NCBI RefSeq assembly: GCF_937616625.2
Contig: NC_065573.1
Span: 13,159,001 to 13,223,000, forward strand
Source: Mercurialis annua
Taxonomy: Eukaryota; Streptophyta; Magnoliopsida; Malpighiales; Euphorbiaceae
DNA length: 64,000 nt
Direction of reading: 5' to 3'
In this document: piece after piece, positions 11,388-24,500 of the stretch
Numbering within the stretch: position 1 is the stretch's first letter
Layout of the letters: each line of letters opens with the position of its first letter
Position numbers and translations under genes: made by a program
Notes under the pieces: generated by a model
Databases searched by the model: none
Told to the model about the DNA's origin: nothing
The model's input: only the letters and a program-made list of their open reading frames with translations

Positions 11388-13835
11388 TGTCACGACCCAA
11401 ATTATTGAGCCGAGACCGGCGCTAGGGAATGGGAGTGGTAGCTCCGAAACCCGTAGCAAGCCTAAAACCACTCTAACTTTTTCGCGGAAACGCAAACACA
11501 ACTATCCTATAAACATGTAATAAGAAGACACGTTTACAATCATAACGTACATCATATATATCACATCATCGATACAACCATAGTGGGCATCTCACTTCCG
11601 TAACTTGTACGTACTAGCCCGTCTATCGATCAATACAAAACTGACAACCAAAAGACATCACATCAAACAAACATTAAATACGTACACAACCTATAAGACC
11701 TAACTATACTAGGCTAAGACTCGTCACACGTATACTACTGCAGCACCAAGGGGTCTTGTACCCAGCACACCAAAAATGGTCTGTCTGATCTGACTCTAAA
11801 TACCTGAAAAAACATCAATGTGAGGGGTCAGTATTTGGGGAAATACTGAGTGAGATAACACATTACTAAGGTATTATGGAAAATAACATCGCATTTAAAA
11901 CAAAACACATATATACAAACATATTATACTTCAAACATTTGATCCGATCGAAACCTTAATATCTTAGTATGCATAATGAACATTATCACAACATCTAACG
12001 ATCGATCGATATGAGTCCGGGATAGTTCAACCAGCCGACTCGCAGATACAGGCCCCGAGATAGTTCAACCAGATAGGCTCTGTATCGCATGCACAAACAA
12101 GTATGATATACGACCCATGAAATCTCTATCTATGACTTACCCGGACGCTGGTGATCACACAGCCTATTGACACCCAATAGGTAGCTTGTTTCCCCCGGAT
12201 CATATACTAGTTTTCACAATCTATATATATTCGATAATACGATGCACAAATTCATTTCTATCGATAAAATACTATAGCATGCGATGTAGTTTAATATTAT
12301 ATTTATAATATAAAAACTATCTATTGCGTAATAATACTCAAAGTAAAGTTTAACTCACAACGATCGCTATTCCTTATATCCAAACGTAAGCTCCACACGT
12401 CATTCACTCTTTTAACTATTCCAGCTCGTCGATCTCGTACCTCGTCGATGTATCCACTTCCTATTCAAATCATACGTACGTTTAATTTATAAACGTAGGC
12501 TTAATATCAAAACTCTAAGTTATAAACTTAGGTTAATACAATCGTATCTCTAATACGATTCTTAACTTTGATAATCTCTCATTCACACTTCTCTTTTAAA
12601 CGTCCTAGTTTATGTTTTGATATTCAATCGAATCGTGATTGATTATGCGACTTAAAATTGTCTGTAATCAAGTTTCCGCGTCGCGTCAGGGCTCTGGAAG
12701 CCAAAATCATCGATTCCTACTAACGAGGGACTGCACGTTCGTGCAGCAGGGTACTGCACGTTCGTGCAGTACGCTGCACGTTCGTGTGCTCCACGTTCGT
12801 GTAGTGTACTACACGAACGTGTACTGCACGTTCGTGCAGTCTGCTACACGAACGTGTGCTACACGTTCGTGCAGCAAACGACTGCCGATGTGCAGCCCCG
12901 GGGTTCATTCCCCGGGCCATTTCCGACGTGCTTAAACGTCCAAAGTCGATTCTAGCACGATTTCCATTAATAACCATCTCAAATATCATCAAAAACGCCA
13001 ATAGAAACGCGATTACGATTCGTTTAATTCGTTAAAACGAAATAACCCTTATTTATCAATTCTCATAATAAAAACGTTATGCTTACCTCGATTTGAAGCT
13101 TAGCGATGATAGAGAATCGAATTCTGAACGAATCGATATAAAGAACTCGCGATTTGGACGAGAAACGGCGAAACGGCGACGGATCGTAATCGTTCGTCAA
13201 AACCTTCTGTGAGTTTCTTTCTCCTTCTGATCATTCCTTATTCTTAAGGAAACATATATATAGTTTGGCAAATTTGCCACTTTAATCCTTCATTTCTTTA
13301 ACTTAAACCAATTCTCTTTTAAACTTTCCAATTTAACCAAACGGTTAAATTATCCTTTTAACTCGATTATCTACGTATTATTTATATCCAAATAAACAAT
13401 ACTACTCCAAATATAATTATTCTCGTCGATAATCTTCCAATTACTATTCTCGAGGCTAAATTGGCTAATTTGTACTTTGATCCTTGAATTCTTCAAAATT
13501 GACAATTTAGCCCAAAATGAATCCGCGTCCAAATTTTAAAAGGTCTCCGATTGACCTGAAACTTTTACCACCAATACTATAAAACATTTCGCGGACCTTG
13601 GCGAAATAATTTCATTTTCGGACTTAACTGGTTAAATTACCACTTTAGTCCCTGAACTCTAGTTTGTAACTTTTCTTGATATTTTTCCTTATTTTCTTAT
13701 TCTAATCTTCAAACATATACGTCTTACTCCATATTATCCTTTTCTTTAATATCCCATATCTTTATCTTTGCAACTCCGGTCCTTTTCTGCCGGACACGTT
13801 GCACTAAACGGCACCTGAACTTACGGGGTATTACA
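11388..13835 (-). repeat. LARD 5' LTR
   Basis: Right-hand LTR, which is upstream in element orientation. It is identical in length (2448 bp) to 7453-9900 and nearly identical in sequence. It contains the hairpin cluster at 12731-12875. Confidence 0.95.
12731..12875. repeat. Cluster of eight short hairpin units in LTR (second copy)
   Basis: Same array as 8796-8940, carried by the other LARD LTR and identical where I compared it. Confidence 0.9.
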
Positions 13836-13977
13836 AGCAGTTTGTGAAAGTATGATGTGAGGGATGAGAATTATAGCTTACAAATGGAATTCTTGGTTCA
13901 TAGAAGTTTAAAACTTCACCAGGCTTACCGTGAGTTATACCTCTTCTTTTCAGGTTTTGGTTCATAGTCCAAAAAAC

Positions 13978-14466
13978 ACCGAAACTGATGCATTTATATT
14001 TATAAGAGAAACTAATCCAGCAAGTGTTTTTCTGTTTTGAAATAAGTGGGGGATTGTTGTGAAAAATTGTTTTAATTTGTCCTATTCTTAATTTGTCATT
14101 TTGTGTTATTTCAAAACAACATAAATCCCACATGGGAAATGTAGAGCTCCAATATTGAGTTTATAAGGGTTTATGCAATATAGGCTCATAAGTGTGTTGA
14201 GGGGGAAGCAATGGGCTCGCGCACCGAAACTGATGCATTTATATTTATAAGAGAAACTAATCCAGCAAGTGTTTTTCTATTTTGAAATAAGTGGGGGATT
14301 GTTGTGAAAAAATTGTTTTAATTTGTCCTATTCTTAATTTGTCATTTTGTGTTATTTCAAAACAACATAAATCCCACATGGGAAGTGTAAAGCTCCAATA
14401 TTGAGTTTATAAGGGTTTATGCAATATAGGCTCATAAGTGTGTTGAGGGGGAAGCAATGGGCTCGC
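13978..14466 (+). repeat. 245-bp tandem duplication across the Copia PPT and LTR start
   Basis: The segment from ACCGAAACTGATGC (13978) through the polypurine tract and the first 168 bp of the LTR is repeated from 14223. The element therefore ends PPT-partial LTR (14055-14222)-PPT-full LTR (14300-15019). The offset is 245 bp throughout. The two units differ at several bases, for example an A-run of 5 versus 6. Confidence 0.9.
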
Positions 14467-15019
14467 GCCCCCCCCCCTCTCCGGAGTAGGCTTGAGGGTT
14501 GGAGTTCGGGATGAAAGTCAAGTGGGCTTGTCCGAGGCTTGACTAAACTTTTTGCAGCCCGTTATAATTTTATTTATTATTTAATAATTAAAGCCTTATA
14601 TGAGAAGGTCCTATTTTAGCATATGTTAAATTATTTTTGCTTGAAGCCTAAAAATCTGGAACAAATCTTGACTGAGTTTAATTAAAACGTTTTTATTTAT
14701 TTAACCATGTTTTTAATTAAGGATCCTCCACTCACTGATTTCGGTTATGTTTAACTTAACCTCTTTTACGTCCTCATTCATTTACTTGCTGATTACGAAT
14801 TTAAAATTGAAATGAGATCATGGCTGGATTAGTGGGATACAAAAATCGTATCAAATATTTTATTCACTGCTACTTTTGATCCTATTTTCGAATTAAATAG
14901 ATGGCTTAGTTGTATCCTGGGGTATACGCTGAATATAGCGAAATATACTTTAGGTCAGTGAAACATTTTTCACGCCTCAAAGCTTTTACATTCTGTTCAT
15001 CTCTCTGAATTATACAACA
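14300..15019 (+). repeat. Copia 3' LTR
   Basis: 720 bp, matching 2389-3126 apart from the shorter C tract (14468-14477) and a few substitutions. GAGGG follows as the target duplication. Confidence 0.95.
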
Positions 15020-15024
15020 GAGGG

Positions 15025-15581
15025 TAGGCATGGAGAAATAGAAATAGAAATGAAAGTGACACATGTAGGGTAGAGATGATTTACGTAAAACATGTAAAAT
15101 AATCCCGTTTAATGACATTAAATGTAAAGAAAAAGTTAGCACAACTGAAAGATTTTGATAGCCTTAGCAAAAATGTAAAAAAGATCCTTATTTAGCCCAT
15201 TTGTGTAATTTTCTCTATTTAAAATGGCATAACAAAGTGCAGGAGTGGAATAGTCCATTTGGTGACTGAATCACCCTTAAACAATCGATTATAAAACTAG
15301 ATTTCTTAATTCAGTCTAATTCAAATCAATTGGCCATCTAAATAAATATCTAGATCATAGATAATACAAAAAGAGTTTGCCAAAGATATTTTCCCTGAGG
15401 TGATCGTTAGAGCATTAGAATTGTAAATTTTGTTTTTCTTTTCTGTAATTTATAATAAAACAATAAATAAACAGTTAAAACAAACAAATATTAACATTTC
15501 GGTTTAGTTTAATTTTTGTTAGAATGAAAACCAAATAATGCATTTACCTAAATGAAGCCCGCCAATGAGAAATGTAGTTAT
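15025..15581. other. Spacer downstream of the TAF1A-like gene
   Basis: A/T-rich sequence with no gene. It lies between the Copia insertion and the stop codon of the minus-strand gene, so it should hold that gene's 3' untranslated region and polyadenylation site. I could not fix the cleavage position. Confidence 0.5.
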
Positions 15582-18500
15582 TCACTTTCTCCGTTCAAAG
15601 TGTAAATTAATTCCTACGAAATGACGCAAGTGCTGTTGCAACCCCATAAACAAATCCCTGTTATCTTCTTTCTTTATGCAAGAGCGAGCCCTTACTACGT
15701 ATTCCAACTGTGGCCCGTACATGTGTGCGGCGCATGCTGCTTTGTATGCGACCAGTTCCAGCTTATCTGTTGCAAATAGAAGTTAAATCGTAATCCACGA
15801 AAATAAGGATAAAAATGTTATAATACCTGCAGCAATTTCTGATGCAAAAAGGTTGTTGCTGAAATGACGGGTCAACCACCACCTACATCGCAACCTCCAA
15901 GCCTTTCCTGAATTCCCACAAATAAACAATTTGGGGATTCTGTTGTATCGAACAGAGTGACCTTGCACCTTTTTGCCTTCATTTCCATGCAAACACACTG
16001 ACATAGCGTCCTCTTCGTACTGAGAGACCTTAAGGAAGCATAAAGCAAACTCTCTCCATATCTTATGTTCCCCAAAGACAGCCTCCAGATGCAACGCAAT
16101 CATTTCCAAAAGGGACTCAGGCCTATAATACCCTGCAACACATGAGATTGAAACAGTGTTTTCATTTTATCTTTGGAAAAAGATCAACCAAGACTTTAAA
16201 CTTACTAAAGACACGAGGATTTGAAAACATATAATATCAAAAGAAGACCTAGAAAAATAAAGATTCCAGTTCTGTTAATAAATGAAAGAAAATAACCAAT
16301 GTCCACAAGTTGTACCTACTCCAGAAAGAAAGAAAAATTACAGAACAAAACTCAATGTGAAGGAATGATTTGGGGGTGGAGTGGGCAGTTCGATAAACAG
16401 CTTCCAACTAAATGACTTGAAATACAAAAATTAGCTGACGAGTGCATTTGATAACACATCTTTCTTTGCACTTAGGGCCTGATAGGATTGCACTGGTATA
16501 AAAACACATTTTAGTACACGAACAATAACAGTTCCAGTGTCATGTCTAATAAGGAAAGAATTTTATCGCGTGCAACACAATAACAGACAGTTTGTTAGCA
16601 ACACATTTTTCTTGTGGTTTCAGACATTTTAATTTTTAGAATTTAATTACTAAAAAAAATCCAATAAATAGAATTTCATAAACATAAGGAATCATTGAAA
16701 GATGGAGACAGGCATAGCAAACATTAATCACGTGCATATAAAATGTACCCTTTTGATGCAAGCTGATAAGCTTATCCAATGACTCGCCACATGTAGGATC
16801 ACTCTTTAAAGTGTCCTCAAAACAGGTTGATAGCATGACACCGTTCTTAGGATCAACACGCTCTAGAATGTGAGCCCTCAATCTGCAGAAAAGACCATTT
16901 GTAAGAGTTCTTGCCTAAGAAACAACAAAGAGTGAAGCATATGAAAAGAGCACTAGAGCTTAATAGGGGAGCTTCCAACAATTTGGAACTCCATTAAACT
17001 TCTACAAAATGTGAAATATCCCTTGATATTGAATCATCAATAACAAAACAGACATGCAAAAAAAAGCAGATCCAGGAATTTTTATTTATCTTATAGATAA
17101 AATGATATGATAACATCCTAAAACACCTAGGGTGCACATGATTAGGAATTTACAGACTCATATGTAATCTAAATCCCACTGAGATAAGGAATTCTTAATT
17201 ACAAAAGCATTGAAGCTTTCATGTGCATACCATGAATAAAGGGGCCACCTGGAACACACTATCTCCCTGGTTGCAAGGCAGTGAAGGGACAGACACATTT
17301 GTATGCAGCCTTCTCCTTGCATTTTGCAAAAAGACTGTTTTGCAGCTCGAACCCTTGACCCACAGGTTGCCAAAAGAGCAGCTATAACACTGCCCCTTTA
17401 CTTGCCCTCAGTCACAACAAATAGATGTCGATCCAAAATCCAATGAACCAACTGAAACTTTTTTAACTATAAACATAAAATTAGAACAGAGAACTAAGTT
17501 GTTATACATTTGAAATACATTGCAGCAACTGAAGAATCTGGTATTGAGAGTATAACAAACTGATCCTCATTATATTCAAGTGTTTTATGAGGAAGAAAGG
17601 TTATTAGGAGCTTTCAGCCCCAAACCAACAATACTCTCTTGATAATAAAAGAAAAGAAAAGAATGGTATAGTCATGTTTGGAAGAAGGGCAATTAGCAGT
17701 TTCCTGATCCTTCTGATGATATCACTAAGAATGCTTGGGATTTTATCAGTAGCAATTTCAGAGTATCTCCTAATTCTGATGATAAGATCTCTTGGAAGGC
17801 AAGTAGGAATGGGTTATTTTCTATCAGCAGCTTATGGAAGAGTTTGATCCCTCTATCTCCTTCTGTTACTTGGTATTCTTTGTCTGGTTTCCAGGGTATG
17901 TCCCCAGATTTTCGTTTATTTTGTGGTTATGCCTGAACAAAAGAATTCTTACCAAGGATAAGTTGCTGAAGTGGAAGGTTGTGACTTCTGATGTTTACAG
18001 TCTTTGTGATAATAATGGTTCTGAAAGTATTGGCCATCTGTTTTTCAATTGCTGCTTTTCTCAGAATGTTTGGTCAAGAGTTATTGAGGTCCTGGGGTTC
18101 AGAAGGAGCTCCCTTTCCTGGAATACAGAAGTCAGTTTTTTTACAAGGAGAGCTGCTGGTAAGTCCTTAACTGCTAAGACAAGGAAGAATATGGTTAAGG
18201 CTGCAGTCTATTACATTTTAAAAGCCAGAAACGATGTCATTTTTAATCAGATTTCTTCTCCTGCTGATCAAGTTTTCAAGAATATGGTTAAGGCTGTTGA
18301 GATGAGAAATTAAGGGCTCAAAGAGATAGTTGTGTGCTTGGCTGGTTAGCCTGTTTATTCTGTTCTTCTTTTTGCAGCTTCTGTTTTTGTTCTTAGTTGT
18401 TGTTGCTGGCCTTTTTTGTTTGTTAAGCTTCTTATTGTTTCATTTATTAGGAAATATTTAAGGACTTACATTTTCAAATTGCAGAATGATTGCATCTAGT

Positions 18501-21500
18501 GTAAGACTGCATTAAATAAGGTGCGGTGGCATCTACTGAAGCAGCTATCTATTCACATAAAGGACTATTGGCAACTAAATATATTTATCTAAGAACTTAT
18601 AATTAGGTGATCTGGTTACGTTTTAATATCTTAATAAAGCCAGAGCTGATTCCCTTTGTCCCTCTTGCGTGCGTGAGAACTGACACAGGGAGAGAGAGCT
18701 TCTGCAGAGAGCCCAACAAACATCTGCCTCTCCGCTTTGTGAGGTTTGAGAGTGGTTACTTCTTATACCAACCTTGCCCTGCTGCTTTTACACAACAAGT
18801 TCCCACAACATGAATCTAGAACTCTCCAATAACAAAGGATCAAATTGCCAAGGTTTAGGCACAGAATGGCGTCTAGATAAAAAGGATTAATCCACACTCC
18901 ACCTAGTTCCAAAATTCACCACAAAATAGGATTGGTCAACTCCTTAATCCGAGATGACAAGCTTACTCCCTTTGGGTGACACTAGTATGCCTCATAAATG
19001 AAAATCTTATTTCCCACCAAATTAACAATGCCAGAAAACACACAGTTCCCAAAAATTCGTCAAGCAGTATCCAAATGGATTTAATAAATAATATATTTCT
19101 ATTTACTTGTGCAATTAATTTAATTTTCCTTTCCCAGGAGTATATATATTTCCATTTTCACCCACATTTGGCAACAAGAAACATTGATAACGTACAGAAA
19201 ATATAAGGCAATCACCTGTTAGCAAGTGCTGAATTTGAATTGTCACAAAACTTCTCCAGTACATCAAGGGCCTCTGCAAACTTGTCTCCAATGAGTAATA
19301 ACTGGAATAAAATGGCAATAGATGAATTCAGGCATCATAACACTAACCAGAAATAACAAAATTAATCAACTGCATGTGGATAATGACATAATGCAATATT
19401 CAAAGTAATAGTTCAACTACAGCAAGTGTAAAAGTTTGAGATGCCAAATGAGAGTTATAAATTTTTAACAGAAAAAAAGGGAACAGCTTGCTTCTACAAG
19501 TTTCTTTTCTGACCCAAGTATAGAGAGAACCTGGCAAAAGCACCTTGAATGGAGCGAAAAGGTAGGTTTCCAATGTCAAAACATACAGAATCAACATGCA
19601 GGTTTTCTTTCCTTTATTTATTATATATTTTAACTATGTGTAGCTCTTTGAGGAAAAAAAAAACTATGTGTAGCTCCATCGTAATCCTTATAATGATGTG
19701 AAAACATACAAAAGAATTCACATAAAAGAATCTAATATTGGATCCTTCTTCATCAATATGACAATTATAAATTTAGATCTTCTTAGACAGATTAAGCAAG
19801 TGCTAAAATCAGATTTTTTTTCGCTGACGGGACTAATTTTACAACAAAATAATAGGATCAATTCCAACAAGAAAGTTAAAATTCCACTATGACGCAAACA
19901 ATATTCTGAAAATAATGAGAAAACATCTAAGTTACATTGGCTTTACCTGTATTAATGGAATTAGAGCCGCCGAATCTGGAGGGGTTGAATAAATAGCTGC
20001 TTGTAAGTACCTCACTGCATGTTTATATTCATCATCTTGAATCACCCTATCCGACCCACAATACTCACTTCGCATAGGCAACAACCATGAATCCCAGCTC
20101 TCTTTGGCAAGAATAGAACATTCCGAAATGAGTTCATAGACTTAGAAAAATACAGGATAAGTGCAGCTACCAAACACATAAACTTTGTCGGAATGGAAAT
20201 TAACTTAGTTAAAATATGAGCAATATGCTACAGATAAGGTAGCTGTAAATCTGGGTTAGATATGGTAGCAGTCAAACTATACAGAATTTGAGAGAATCAA
20301 TTTATTAATAAATTTACGGCTGTATCACCTAAAGGAGACTCCAGGTAAAGGGCTATTATTTAAGAAACATGGACAGATATTTAAGTAAATTAGATATTCG
20401 ATTAAAATTAAGTGAAATCTCAAAGAATCCCATAATTTAGTGCGGGTTGAAAGCTACATTAATGCAGATTGGGCTGGGAGCACTACTGATCGGAAGCCTA
20501 CATCAGTTTATTGAACTTCAGTTGCAGAAAATTTAGTCACTTGGAGAAGAAAATAGCAAAATGTGGCTAGAAGTAGTGCTAAAGCTGAATTTAGAGCTGT
20601 TGCTCATGGGATTTGTGATAACAAGGCTGCAATTGCAATGGCTCATCCTGTTCTTCATGACAGAACAAAACATTTATAAGTTGATAAGCATTTGATTAAG
20701 AAAAACCTTGAGAAGGGATTGATTTGTATGCCATACATGCCAACCACTGAGCAGATTGTAGATATACTTACAAAGGGACTGCATAAAGTACTTTGATCAC
20801 GTAACTAGTATTAAAAATAAAACTATTGTAGATGCCTCACCAAACAGTTCGATCTTTTGGGTGAATTGGTTACGTAACATGGTATGAGAGCCTCTATGAT
20901 CAAAAGGTCTAAAGTTCGATCCTTGGCAACCCACATTTAATTAATTAAAAAATTTGAGCACAAGGTAAGATGGGCCAGTGCACGTTCAGGCTGGTGTTAA
21001 GATAATAAAACTATTGTTGAAGCCTCACCCAACCACCAATAGCTTGAGCTTTTGGGTAATTGGTTATTTAAACAACTAACAAGCTGGTAAGAGACGACAT
21101 TCCAACTTGAGGGGGAGCGATGAAAAGGAAATTAATTTAGTCAAGATAAGAGCAATATTTTAGTTTAGAGATAGATTACATGTAAATCTAGTGTAAGTAT
21201 GATAGTTGTCAAACTATACAAAAAAGGAAAAATAATATATAGGTGAAGTACAATTACTATAAAGCATGCAAAGAAGTATTATTCTTTGTTTTTGTCAAAT
21301 AACCATTCAACCCAAAAGCTCAAGGTGTTGGGTGAGGCTTTAACAATAGGCATATCTTAACACACCCTGCACGCTTCATGTTCACTGGACTTGAAGTGTG
21401 AACAAACAAGCATGCACGCCCATCTCACCTTGTGCTCAAATTAATTTTTTTATTGATTAATCAAATGGGAGTTGCTAAGGATTGAACTCTAGACCTTTCA

Positions 21501-24500
21501 ATCATATAGGGTCTGATGCCATGTCAAATAACCATTCCAGCTAAAAGCTCAAGTTGTTGGGTGAGGCATTAATAATAGTTATATCTTAACAGATATCCTC
21601 TTCTCAACAAACAAAAGCATAAATGTAAAGCTCTTCTAATAACAAGGATTGAGCTATCAAAAACTGGGAGGCACCTGGGTTAGCTGCAGCCCTAATATCA
21701 ATACAACTAATAAAATTTATGCTTCTTCGTTAAGTCAATTTTGTGGTCATGAAAAATTTCTTGCTGTGAAAATCACTTAGATTTAGTAATATATAGCAGA
21801 ATATGGGTTCAGCAATAAAACATGTAATTTGAGGTTGACCATGCAAGGATAGTTCCAATCTCTAATCTTCTTGTTTAACTTAAAATAAAAGGTGAGCTTA
21901 TGTGCATCCAAGTGCCAGGACGTGTATTCCCTAAACTAAGTACTTCCGAGTAATAGAAACATACATATAGCTTGAACAGAAGAACTGTTCTATCCAATTT
22001 TACTAATTACTGCCCCATTTCCTTTACAAATAATATACTAAGGCCTCACTTGGTTCGTAAATGTATACTTCCCGGTAAGTATACTTCCCGGAAAGTTAAT
22101 TGTTGAGGAAGTTAGTAGAAAGGAAATTCATAATTGTTTTACTTGGTTTCCTTACTAACTTCCCGGGAAGTTGTAATTTAATTTTAATTAATTAAAATCT
22201 AAAGCCGATATTATCCTTTATAACTAACTAGGCTAATTAAATGTAGGGACATAGTTGTATTTTCTATCAAGTTAACTAGGGAAGTTCTACTTACCTAGGT
22301 TTGGGTAGGGACCCTAGTCAAAGAGAAGTCAAATTGCTAACTTTCCGGGAAGTAACACGTATAAGTTGAACCAAGTACGAAAATTTTGGTACTTCCCGGG
22401 AAGTTAAACTTCCCTTACTCACTTACCCCCAACCAAGCGAGGCCTAACTTTCAATTGTTCAATCTCAATAATCTTTCCTCAGTTTCAAAAAACCTAGAAT
22501 TCTGGATTTCCTGAATTACAAAGTTCTTTGTTATGGGATTCCTAATTATAAATATGCATGATGGCACAATTAACTAAGTGATGAACAACTAAACATTTTC
22601 AAAGATCGCTGGAAACTTGCATGAGTTAGGAAAGTTAATTCACTCTAATAGAGTAAAATGGCTTAAAAAAACATACAAATATGAGTAAAAAATAATAAAG
22701 GTAAAGGGATACGGAGCTCACTTCGGGCAGACAAATAGGGGGCAAATTGGTTATGCCCACCATCATGATCGACATGCACTTCATTTTCAGCAGAGCTAAC
22801 ATAGGAACCATGTGGCCGGAAGTCTTGTTGGACATTGTTTTGCAGGTTAACATCAACCTCCATAGCACCCACTTCTTCGTGAAGATCATAATTTGCTTTC
22901 GCTGACATTTCTTTACCAATCATGACAGAAGTCTCTGAGCCACATTGAAAAAAAGAATCAGCTTCACTGTTGATGAGAGCATTGCGGCCCTCTGACCCTC
23001 CAACTTCATAACTGAATATTCTAGCTGACATGTCTGTATGCGTGGGGCTACCAATTAGGTCATAATTTTTCCACTGCATTTGTTCTGGGATGCTAGAATA
23101 AAAAAGTTGATAAAATATCATGCCAATGATCAAATTGAACATTGGATGACCCTCAAATTGAGATTCTTGCACCAGGCTGCAAAAATGAGCAGAACTACAT
23201 TTCAGATCCAGTCATTTGCAAAAGGCCAAAAATCACATGAAAGTGCCGATGTCATTGTTGGTTATAACTTATAAGCAAAGAGCACAATACATTAAAAAAG
23301 AAATCACACAAACAATAAATGTAAAGCTATTACCAACCAGCACAATCACATGTTTTATGCTTTTATCCTTAATCATAGTGCATAATGAATTTAACATTTT
23401 GCTTTAATCAAAAATTAAAATGTGTGTTATATTACTTAGAATATGCATTCTGTGCATAGCAATTATATGCAGATCATAAAGGAAGTATTTTTTTTAAAAA
23501 ATAAAAAAGCTGTAAACCACAAAACGTATAATGTTGTGAAAGAAACCAAAGCCAAAAATCTCACAGATTAGTCAACTTAGATGCTTTACTATTTACCTTG
23601 GCCTCTCCTCTCCCGCCTCACCTCATTAAACCCAAGACGATGAAAACTATGTACAAATCAGCAACACAAAATGCTAGCCTCTAACTACTAAATTTGACAT
23701 TGAAGACAGTAATCACCTTATAAAATGTCTATGAGCAGTATTGTATAAGTAGATTCATGATACATATCCCAGAAACTATATTTTCCATACCTAAGTTGGT
23801 TTTTAGTTTAAAAGCCATTTTGTTGAACGAAAGGAGAAGCTACAACTTATTTCTCAAGTCTCAACAAAGGTAAATATATATAGATATATAGATATATATT
23901 ACATAAGCAATTGTCTCAGTCTAGAAAAAACTAAATATATAGCTGATTAAATGATGTGAAAGCAATTCGATGTGAAGGCAATTTAATATCACCCCAAATC
24001 CCCAAGGTGCAAATTACTAACATTCAAAACAAAAATACGAGATAGGCGCAAAAGCTTGGAACTGCAACATCTGAAGAAAATTGTGAGCATAATGTATCAA
24101 TTGAACCAACCACAAATTGCCAGAGCTTAAGTGTGATTCCTAAATTTTACTAGCATCATTTTCTTTTGGAAATATTTAGCATTCTATTCTACTATTAAGC
24201 CATTATGAAGATGGATCCTATAACCCATATAATAACCCTAAAGCTCAATCATAAAAACACATTTATTTTGAGCTTGCTTCGTACATCTAGACATAGTTTT
24301 GAGCAAGCAAATAAAAGGTTAAACCTTCTAGCATTCGGGCGTTCACCTTCAGTGTTTCCCTGCATCACTCGGAAAAGTATGGACTCTAATTCAACAAGAA
24401 ATTTGTCCTGCTCAACAAATAAAGTGGAAATGGAATTGGCATCAAATGGAGGCAAACTCAATGACAAAAACAAAAGAGAGCACTATTGTGAATAAAATAC

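Larger units (their letters stand above)
7453..13835 (-). mobile_element. LARD-type non-autonomous LTR retrotransposon
   Basis: Two 2448-bp LTRs flank 1487 bp of interior with no recognisable retroelement protein. In minus orientation each LTR begins TGTAATACCCCG and ends GGGTCGTGACA. The primer-binding site is TGGTATCAGAGC, complementary to initiator-Met tRNA, directly inside the right LTR. A polypurine tract (AAGGGGGGAAGAA) abuts the left LTR. The target duplication is AGCAG (7448-7452, 13836-13840), placed inside the Copia element. I saw only about four differences between the LTRs, so this is among the youngest insertions here. Mobilisation would need proteins from an autonomous relative. 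Confidence 0.95.
2389..15019 (+). mobile_element. Copia LTR retrotransposon, interrupted by a nested LARD
   Basis: The LTRs at 2389-3126 and 14300-15019 begin TGTTGTGAAAA and end TATACAACA. They are flanked by a perfect 5-bp target duplication, GAGGG (2384-2388 and 15020-15024). Apart from a C-tract length difference (26 versus 10 C) I noted only about three substitutions between the LTRs, so insertion was recent. Internal order gag, protease, integrase, reverse transcriptase, RNase H is that of Copia. A polypurine tract (AAGTGGGGGAT) precedes the 3' LTR. The 3' untranslated part is split by the element at 7453-13835 and resumes at 13841. I did not assign a lineage. Confidence 0.95.

Noticed and set aside
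16636..16748. Extension of the ORF 16636-16881 as coding
   Set aside because: The reading past 16749 runs into intron sequence after a GTACAT donor; phase agreement with 15827-16132 supports splicing there.
17330..17415. Possible tRNA gene on the minus strand
   Set aside because: It has a B-box-like motif but no cloverleaf; the downstream body is that of a SINE.
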